Assembly (NCBI GenBank): GCA_036971475.1
Contig: JBAIZL010000010.1
Span: 13,151,526 to 13,215,525 of the forward strand
DNA length: 64,000 nt
Origin: Prosapia bicincta
Taxonomy: Eukaryota; Arthropoda; Insecta; Hemiptera; Cercopidae
Direction: 5' to 3'
Shown in pieces: positions 57,799-64,000 of this stretch (the first letter of the stretch is position 1; the number at the start of each line of letters is the position of its first letter). Under the pieces are notes generated by a model. The model did no database searches, had not been told where the DNA came from, and saw only the letters and a list, made by a program, of their open reading frames with translations. Made by a program: the position numbers and the translations under genes.

Positions 57799-59595
57799 AG
57801 AGTGAGAAGGCTGTAAATAATAGGAGAGTAGCAGAATAAGTCATAGAGAGTAAACCCAAGGAGGGAGAAAGCTGATCAGATTAGGAGAATAGCAGAAGAA
57901 GGCATAGGGAATATGCCCAAGGAGGGAGAAGGCTTTTTAGATTAGGAGAGTATCAGAAGAAGGCACAGGGATTAAACCCAAGGAGGGAGAAGGCTGATCA
58001 GATTAGGAGAGTAGCAGAGGCAGGCACAGGGATTAAACCCAAGGAGGGAGAAGGCTGTTCAGATTAGGAGAGTAGCAGAGGAAGGCATAGGGATTAAACC
58101 CAAGGAGGGAGAAGGCTGTTCAGATTAGGAGAGTAGCAGAGGAAGGCATAGGGATTAAACCCAAGGAGTGAGAAGGCTGTAAATAATAGGAGAGTAGCAG
58201 AAGAAGTCATAGAGAGTAAACCCAAGGAGGGAGAAGGCTGATCAGATTAGGAGAGTAGCAGAGGCAGGCACAGGGATTAAACCCAAGGAGGGAGAAGGCT
58301 GTTCAGATTAGGAGAGTAGCAGAGGAAGGCATAGGGATTAAACCCAAGGAGTGAGAAGGCTGTAAATAATAGGAGAGTAGCAGAAGAAGTCATAGAGAGT
58401 AAACCCAAGGAGGGAGAAGGCTGATCAGATTAGGAGAGTAGCAGAGGCAGGCACAGGGATTAAACCCAAGGAGGGAGAAGGCTGTTTAGATTAGGAGAGT
58501 TGCAGAAGAAGACATAGGGAATGAGATGTGTGGTTAGATTAGGAGAGTAGCAGAGGATGTTTCAGGAATAAACCTAAAGAGGGAGAAGTGTGGTCAGATT
58601 AGGAGAGTACTAGAGGAAGACAGGGAATAAACCCAAAGAGGGAGAAGGCTGTTCAGATTAGGAGAATACCAGAGGCAGGCACAGGGATTAAACCCAAGAA
58701 GGGAGAAGGCTGTTCAAATTAGGAGAGTACCAGAGAAAGGCATAGGGAATAAACCCAAGGAGGAGGAAGACTTTTCAGATTAGGAGAGTTGCAGAAGAAG
58801 TCATAGAGAGTAAACCCAAGGAGGGAGAAGGCTGATCAGATTAGGAGAATACCAGAGGCAGGCACAGGGATTAAACCCAAGAAGGGAGAAGGCTGTTCAA
58901 ATTAGGAGAGTACCAGAGAAAGGCATAGGGAATAAACCCAAGGAGGAGGAAGACTTTTCAGATTAGGAGAGTTGCAGAAGAAGACATAGGGAATGAGATG
59001 TGTGGTTAGATTAGGAGAGTAGCAGAGGATGTTTCAGGAATAAACCTAAAGAGGGAGAAGTGTGGTCAGATTAGGAGAGTACTAGAGGAAGACAGGGAAT
59101 AAACCCAAAGAGGGAGAAGGCTGTTCAGATTAGGAGAGTATCAGAAGAAGGCACAGGGATTAAACCCAAGGAGGGAGAAGGCTGATCAGATTAGGAGAGT
59201 AGCAGAGGAAGGCATAGGGAATATGCCCAAGGAGGGAGAAGGCTGATCAGATTAGGAGAGTAGCAGAGGAAGGCATAGGGAATATGCCCAAGGAGGGAGA
59301 AGGCTGATCAGATTAGGAGAGTAGCAGAAGAAGACATAAGGAATATGCCCAAGGAGGGAGAAGGCTGATCAGATTAGGAGAGTAGCAGAGGAAGGCATAG
59401 GGAATATGCCCAAGGAGGGAGAAGGCTGATCAGATTAGGAGAGTAGCAGAGGAAGGCATAGGGAATATGCCCAAGGAGGGAGAAGGCTGATCAGATTAGG
59501 AGAGTAGCAGAGGAAGGCATAAGGAATAAGCCCAAGGAGGGAGAAGGCTGATCAGATTAGGAGAGTAGAAGAAGACATAGGGAGTAAAAATACCG
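57797..59595. repeat. 61-bp tandem array, about 29 copies (GATCAGATTAGGAGAGTAGC)
   Basis: Period 61 bp in the homogeneous right part (59251, 59312 and on). Pieces are ATTAGGAGAGTAGCAGAGG, AAGGCATAGGGAATATGCCC and AAGGAGGGAGAAGGCTG. It is strongly purine-biased on the plus strand. Block repeats are visible: the series around 58161-58340 recurs at 58345 onwards, and 58500-58690 recurs at 58985-59120. Units with GTAAATAATAGG or TGTGTGGTTAGATTAGG mark blocks. Confidence 0.96.
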
Positions 59596-60720
59596 GCGCA
59601 GAAAGAAAAGCTTCAGAAGGTTAGATTTTAAAGAACCTTCAAAACTAAATATCTATTTAAAGTGGACAAAGTCAAGGTAAAGATTTAATAAATTATCAAG
59701 TCATGATTTAAATTCCAACAACCCTTGGCCCTTCCCACCCTCTCGATAAAATTCCAATGAAAAAAATTTATAGCTCCATCGAAAATAATGAAAAATGATA
59801 GTTGCAGTAAAGTATGCAAGCAATTTGTGGGGTGTCATGGCCGGGGATATTAATGGTGGAGCAGGTAAGGGGGTGGATTCATCCCTTAAGTTGAGAAATG
59901 ATCAGCCGAGGAAACACACAAAGGCCCTAATAAACGGAACAGAATTGGAATCATTTGTTACCTATGTTTTGTTGTTTCGGTGTTGTTTATACATTCGTGC
60001 AAGTTTGGCCATTATACCGAGAGTGCGACTGTTGGCGGCGCGGTCTGGCGCTTTACCCGCAACCTGGGGCTACCATTTGTCAATGGCACTAATACAGTTT
60101 GCCAGAAACGATCACGTCTTGGAGACAGGCGTAGAGTATAACCACCTGCGATGAAGGAGACGCGATAAGAAATTGAGGAAATCAGGCACGCAAATCTAAA
60201 TTACGTGTGCAAAAAAACAAACCAATGTAAGAAAGTTTTAGTCATTGGTTACCTGTTTGATCGATCAAATGTTATGTAATTATATAGATTTACCGATATT
60301 GCACATACATCCAAGAAACTTAATATTTTTCACTGACCACTTGTTAGTACATTGTTGCATTAATGTTTATATCTTAGTTTTACTAAATTAACGTACTTTT
60401 CGGAAGTTAAATTTATGTTTAATAAATTTACTTACTTTCTAAATACACATTAATTGTAGAATGTATACGAAAAAGGATATTTTTAATAATTGTAACGTCG
60501 ACATGTGTGGAATATTTCAAGAGGTTAGTTGCTAATAATGGGACAAGATTTCTATGAATGTTTTTGACACATTTTAATTAATTGTTTTTATAAATTTTAT
60601 TTCTCATGGACCAACAAGTTTTTAATGTAATCTGACTATGTGTGCCATTTATAATAGGTATTTTAATTTTATATTAAAATTTTCTAGACATAAGTAATTA
60701 ATTTTATCCAATGTACTTTA
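59596..60720. other. Unique AT-rich spacer with one possible exon
   Basis: Contains the exon-like stretch at 59795-59864 and a GC-richer patch near 60020-60080 (GTTGGCGGCGCGGTCTGGCG). The remainder to 60720 is AT-rich without usable frames and may be the body of the retroelement remnant whose tail follows. Confidence 0.45.
59795..60154 (+). CDS. Hypothetical 119-residue open frame, alternatively a first exon ending at 59864
   Basis: The ATG at 59795 starts MIVAVKYASNLWGVMAGD. After 70 nt the sequence GAGCAG|GTAAGG (GT at 59865) is a near-ideal splice donor, so the true coding part may be only MIVAVK...INGGA with an intron following. Unspliced, the frame runs to 60154 through a hydrophobic piece (VTYVLLFRCCLYIRASLAII). 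No family is recognised. Confidence 0.18.
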   Translation: MIVAVKYASNLWGVMAGDINGGAGKGVDSSLKLRNDQPRKHTKALINGTELESFVTYVLLFRCCLYIRASLAIIPRVRLLAARSGALPATWGYHLSMALIQFARNDHVLETGVEYNHLR

Positions 60721-60750
60721 GGCCTGAATGAGGATAACAATGTAGTTGTC

Positions 60751-61070
60751 GAAACGTTGCCAAATTTTAAATAAATGATACTTGACCCACGAAACGTTGC
60801 CAAATTTTAAATAAATGATACTTGACCCACGAAACGTTGCCAAATTTTAAATAAATGATACTTGACCCACGAAACGTTGCCAAATTTTAAATAAATGATA
60901 CTTGACCCACGAAACGTTGCCAAATTTTAAATAAATGATACTTGACCCACGAAACGTTGCCAAATTTTAAATAAATGATACTTGACCCACGAAACGTTGC
61001 CAAATTTCAAATAAATGATACTTGACCCACGAAACGTTGCCAAATTTTAAATAAATAATACTTGATCCAC
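60751..61070. repeat. 40-bp tandem array, eight copies (GAAACGTTGCCAAATTTTAA)
   Basis: Exact 40-bp period (60751, 60791, 60831 and on to 61031). Each unit holds GAAACGTTGCC, AAATAAATGATA with a poly(A) signal, and CTTGACCCAC. Units are nearly identical. Confidence 0.98.
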
Positions 61071-61145
61071 GAAACTTGACCCACGATACTTGACCCACGA
61101 AACTTGACCCACGATACTTGACCCACGATACTTGACCCACGAAAC
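61071..61145. repeat. 14-bp tandem array, five copies (GAAACTTGACCCAC)
   Basis: GA(A/T)ACTTGACCCAC repeats at 61071, 61085, 61099, 61113 and 61127. It equals the preceding 40-bp unit with the 26 bases between GAAAC and TTGACCCAC removed, so it looks like a deletion product of that unit that then expanded. Confidence 0.95.
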
Positions 61146-62224
61146 AACCGCAACTTCATTCAACAAAAACATTTTCGTGAGTGTAAAACTAAAACAACAC
61201 TAAAATTAATTCATTAAATTTAATTAATGAATTTAACACCTGAAAAACGTGTATTAACGTGTTTTTCCACTAAAAGACTCATCCCTAAACGTTTAAAAAA
61301 AATCTGTTTGAGCTTGAGTGGGGGAATAAAATGTATTTTACTGACGATTGAAAATTTGAACAAGTTAGGGCCTATAAATATGATGAATAGTTATTATCTG
61401 GAGTACATCTGTTCATTCTGCAGTGCATAAAATCGCAGTTCGACGTTTCACTAGAATCACTAGTGCGTGCGTGCGTGCGTGTAGAATGACAACCGTAGGA
61501 CGAATTGAATCAACCAACAATAAAATAAACATTTCAAAGTAATCCACCACGTCATCGCAATAATTAAGCGGAGTTGCGTCCAACAAATGTCCAAACATAA
61601 ACGCAATTAATATTTAAGCTGGCTTTTGAACAAAGTCGATAAATGAATATAAACTCGCAGTTATAAATACCTACCCTGAGACGCTTTTGCTGAAGACTTG
61701 TATCCTCGTCATCGGTGACACAACATAACCAATAAAATGAATGTGCGTTGATAAATAAATATTTAACAAGAGAAACGTCATCCAAAAAGCAAATACTGTG
61801 TAATAATGTCATGCTTACATAAATGTAACTCTAAATACCGTTTCAAGCTTCGATTTTCCTAAATAACACAAGATTTATTTGTCGCCTCTATCTGATTTTT
61901 TTGTTCTAAATATTTTAAATTTGATTGCCATGAAATATTAAAAAACGTAAATATCAAAAGTAAATTGTGTTAATCAAAACGTTTTAAAGCCAATAGGAGA
62001 ATTAGCTACGGCCTAGGATAATCTCCCAAATGTATGTAGGGGATCGATCACACGTCCCTAAGAAGATCTGGTATCATCGCTTCCAAAGTAAGAAGAGGTA
62101 AACAAAATCCCTGCATGGATGTAGGTGTGAGTATTCCAGACTCTACTAGGGCGCCATTGTGTAGCTAAGGCACTGAGGGATGAAATTACAGTAAGAATTA
62201 AGTAGGGATAAAAATACACACGTT
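61146..62224. other. Unique AT-rich spacer, no gene supported
   Basis: AT-rich unique DNA. The frame from the ATG at 61227 (67 codons, MNLTPEKRVLTCFSTKR) has no recognisable motif. Minus-strand frames at 61413-61812 have no support. It contains a (GTGC)n microsatellite. Confidence 0.5.
61463..61482. repeat. (GTGC)n microsatellite
   Basis: About five perfect GTGC units ending GTGTAG. Alternating purine-pyrimidine, so Z-DNA-prone. Confidence 0.9.
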
Positions 62225-63459
62225 TGTGGAGGGTAGTGGCTAACATTGGGAAGATTGGGCATAGATAAGGGACACGAAGCTCCCTGGGAATAAAGTAGTC
62301 CTTGAGATGTGTTTAGGAGGGTCGTGGCTAACATTGGGAAGATTGGGCATAGATAAGGGACACGAAGCTCCCTGGGAATAAAGTAGTCCTTGAGATGTGT
62401 TTAGGAGGGTCGTGGCTAACATTGGGAAGATTGGGCATAGATAAGGGACACGAAGCTCCCTGGGAATAAAGTAGTCCTTGAGATGTGTTTAGGAGGGTCG
62501 TGGCTAACATTGGGAAGATTGGGCATAGATAAGGGACACGAAGCTCCCTGGGAATAAAGTAGTCCTTGAGATGTGTTTAGGAGGGTCGTGGCTAACATTG
62601 GGAAGATTGGGCATAGATAAGGGACACGATGCTCCCTGGGAATAAAGTGGTCCTTGAGATGTGTTTAGGAGGGTCGTGGCTAACATTGGGAAGATTGGGC
62701 ATAGATAAGGGACACGATGCTCCCTGGGAATAAAGTGGTCCTTGAGATGTGTTTAGGAGGGTCGTGGCTAACATTGGGAAGATTGGGCATAGATAAGGGA
62801 CACGAAGCTCCCTGGGAATAAAGTAGTCCTTGAGATGTGTTTAGGAGGGTCGTGGCTAACATTGGGAAGATTGGGCATAGATAAGGGACACGAAGCTCCT
62901 TGGGAATAAAGTAGTCCTTGAGATGTGTTTAGGAGGGTCGTGGCTAACATTGGGAAGATTGGGCATAGATAAGGGACACGAAGCTCCCTGGGAATAAAGT
63001 GGTCCTTGAGATGTGTTTAGGAGGGTCGTGGCTAACATTGGGAAGATTGGGCATAGATAAGGGACACGAAGCTCCCTGGGAATAAAGTGGTCCTTGAGAT
63101 GTGTTTAGGAGGGTCGTGGCTAACATTGGGAAGATTGGGCATAGATAAGGGACACGAAGCTCCCTGGGAATAAAGTGGTCCTTGAGATGTGTTTAGGAGG
63201 GTCGTGGCTAACATTGGGAAGATTGGGCATAGATAAGGGACACGAAGCTCCCTGGGAATAAGGTAGTCCTTGAGATGTGTTTAGGAGGGTCGTGGCTAAC
63301 ATTGGGAAGATTGGGCATAGATAAGGGACACGAAGCTCCCTGGGAATAAAGTAGTCCTTGAGATGTGTTTAGGAGGGTCGTGGCTAACATTGGGAAGATT
63401 GGGCATAGATAAGGGACACGAAGCTCCCTGGGAATAAAGTAGTCCTTGAGATGTGTTTA
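62225..63459. repeat. 88-bp tandem array, 14 copies (GGTCGTGGCTAACATTGGG)
   Basis: Exact 88-bp period (minus-strand ATG steps at 62334, 62422, 62510 and on). Pieces are GGTCGTGGCTAACATTGGG, AGATTGGGCATAGATAAGGG and CTTGAGATGTGTTTAGGAGG. Variation is limited to AAGCTCC/ATGCTCC, AGTAGTCC/AGTGGTCC and single changes. The first copy (GTTTGTGGAGGGTAGTGG) is diverged. Overlapping 60-residue minus-strand frames recur every 88 bp only because the unit is not divisible by three; they are not genes. Confidence 0.98.
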
Positions 63460-64000
63460 CTTGAGAATAAAGTGAACACGCAACATTATGTTTTTACAAC
63501 ATACGTGCGGTGAATGCGTTTTTGCGACTGTTTTCTAAACTCACAGGCTTTACGCTTGACGTTTCTATTTACCGATCGGGCAATTAAAAACGTCTAAATC
63601 AAGGGCTATTGGGCCGCAAGGGTCAGAAGAAAAACACAGGGTATTTAATAAGTTGTTCCTACCGTGGGCCACCGCTCAACGAGCCTGATGGATGAGGGGG
63701 TGTGGCACAATTAGCACTCGGGTCACACCGCGCTCGGATACACTAGTTTCTTGGGTATTGTTAACCTCGACCACTAGAATCTCTACCAATATGTTATGGG
63801 AAGGGTTGTTTAAGGGTAACACTTTAAGTACACCATCTATACTCGAAAAGTTAACTTTCTAAACTTGCGCGCGCGCGCGCACACACACAGAATTAAAAGA
63901 AATTTACTGTGGGGTTATACAACCAGTAAACTACCAACACAATAACAAAATATTTCTTGCTGAGTTTGTTTTGTATTTCAAATATATAATTATAGCTGGC
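63460..64000. other. Unique right end, nothing recognised apart from a (GC)n(AC)n run
   Basis: Non-repetitive DNA to the window edge. No open frame of interest. A short GC-richer stretch near 63660-63740 holds no recognisable RNA fold. Confidence 0.5.
63866..63889. repeat. (GC)n(AC)n dinucleotide run, Z-DNA-prone
   Basis: About 14 bases of alternating GC pass directly into (AC)5, giving 24 bases of unbroken purine-pyrimidine alternation, the most favourable Z-forming sequence in the window. Confidence 0.9.

Larger units (their letters stand above)
60721..61145 (+). mobile_element. Likely retroelement 3' tail: stem-loop, GAAAC, repeated AATAAA units
   Basis: CTGA (60724) and TGAG (60729) precede a stem GATAAC/GTTGTC with loop AATGTA (60733-60750), followed at once by GAAACGTTGCC. 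Stem-loops followed by CGAAACGT near the 3' end are frequent in animal non-LTR and Penelope-like retroelements. The layout also recalls a hammerhead core (CUGAUGA, stem II, GAAA), here with an extra A splitting CTGA and TGA. AAATAAATGA provides a poly(A) signal. The tandem tail follows. No reverse transcriptase frame is present upstream, so this is a severely truncated copy if it is one. Confidence 0.35.

Noticed and set aside
62240..63390. A family of fourteen small 60-residue minus-strand genes
   Set aside because: Identical overlapping frames recur every 88 bp as a by-product of the tandem unit; there is no independent start signal or variation pattern.
63660..63760. A tRNA-like stretch near GCACAATTAGCACTCGGGTC
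   Set aside because: I could not build a cloverleaf with acceptor, anticodon and T arms; there is no GGTTCGAATCC-type T loop.
1..64000. A bacterial, phage or plasmid origin with operons
   Set aside because: No ribosome binding sites, no dense coding and no long unique frames; splice-like signals, microsatellites and satellites point to an animal genome.

Overview
The window looks like nuclear DNA of a large, AT-rich animal genome, probably an arthropod. There are no bacterial operons, ribosome binding sites or long unique coding frames. Instead there are many tandem repeats, animal-type microsatellites and a few possible exon or promoter fragments. I cannot name the species, and no complete protein-coding gene or RNA gene is recognisable.

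About three quarters of the window (roughly 48 of 64 kb) is tandem repeat, in fifteen arrays. Most of the arrays are unrelated to each other. In order, the unit lengths are: 172 bp (1-15635), 113/114 bp (16329-27110), about 34 bp (28432-30910), 21 bp (32330-36808), 78 bp (36930-37365), 70 bp (37446-38914), 113 bp (40151-40815), 172-178 bp (41439-45843), 148 bp (47435-48879), 161 bp (48880-50941), 38 bp (53987-54223), 27 bp (56391-57010), 61 bp (57797-59595), 40 bp then 14 bp (60751-61145) and 88 bp (62225-63459). Several arrays have higher-order structure. The clearest case is a 5,628-bp block in the first satellite that is present twice and differs by a 678-bp insertion.

A dispersed, AT-rich, apparently non-coding element of about 480 bp occurs five times (28.3-30.9 kb reversed, 30.9-31.4, 39.2-39.7, 45.85-46.15 and 54.5-54.8 kb). 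The reversed copy contains the 34-bp array, and that unit is the stretch between two CAGCTG hexamers of the element. The array therefore appears to have arisen by expansion inside a mobile-element copy. A second likely retroelement remnant is a 3' tail at 60.7-61.1 kb with a stem-loop followed by GAAAC and repeated AATAAA-bearing units.

Unique DNA between the arrays is mostly featureless. It holds weak candidates only: short exon-like stretches next to good splice donors (27.28, 39.14, 51.74, 57.57 and 59.80 kb), promoter-like motif clusters (two CRE palindromes, an NRF-1/EWG-type site, a TATA/YY1-like cluster) and some short open frames. The long minus-strand frames in the 114-bp array and the multi-frame openness of the 21-bp and 27-bp arrays follow from unit lengths divisible by three and are not proof of coding.
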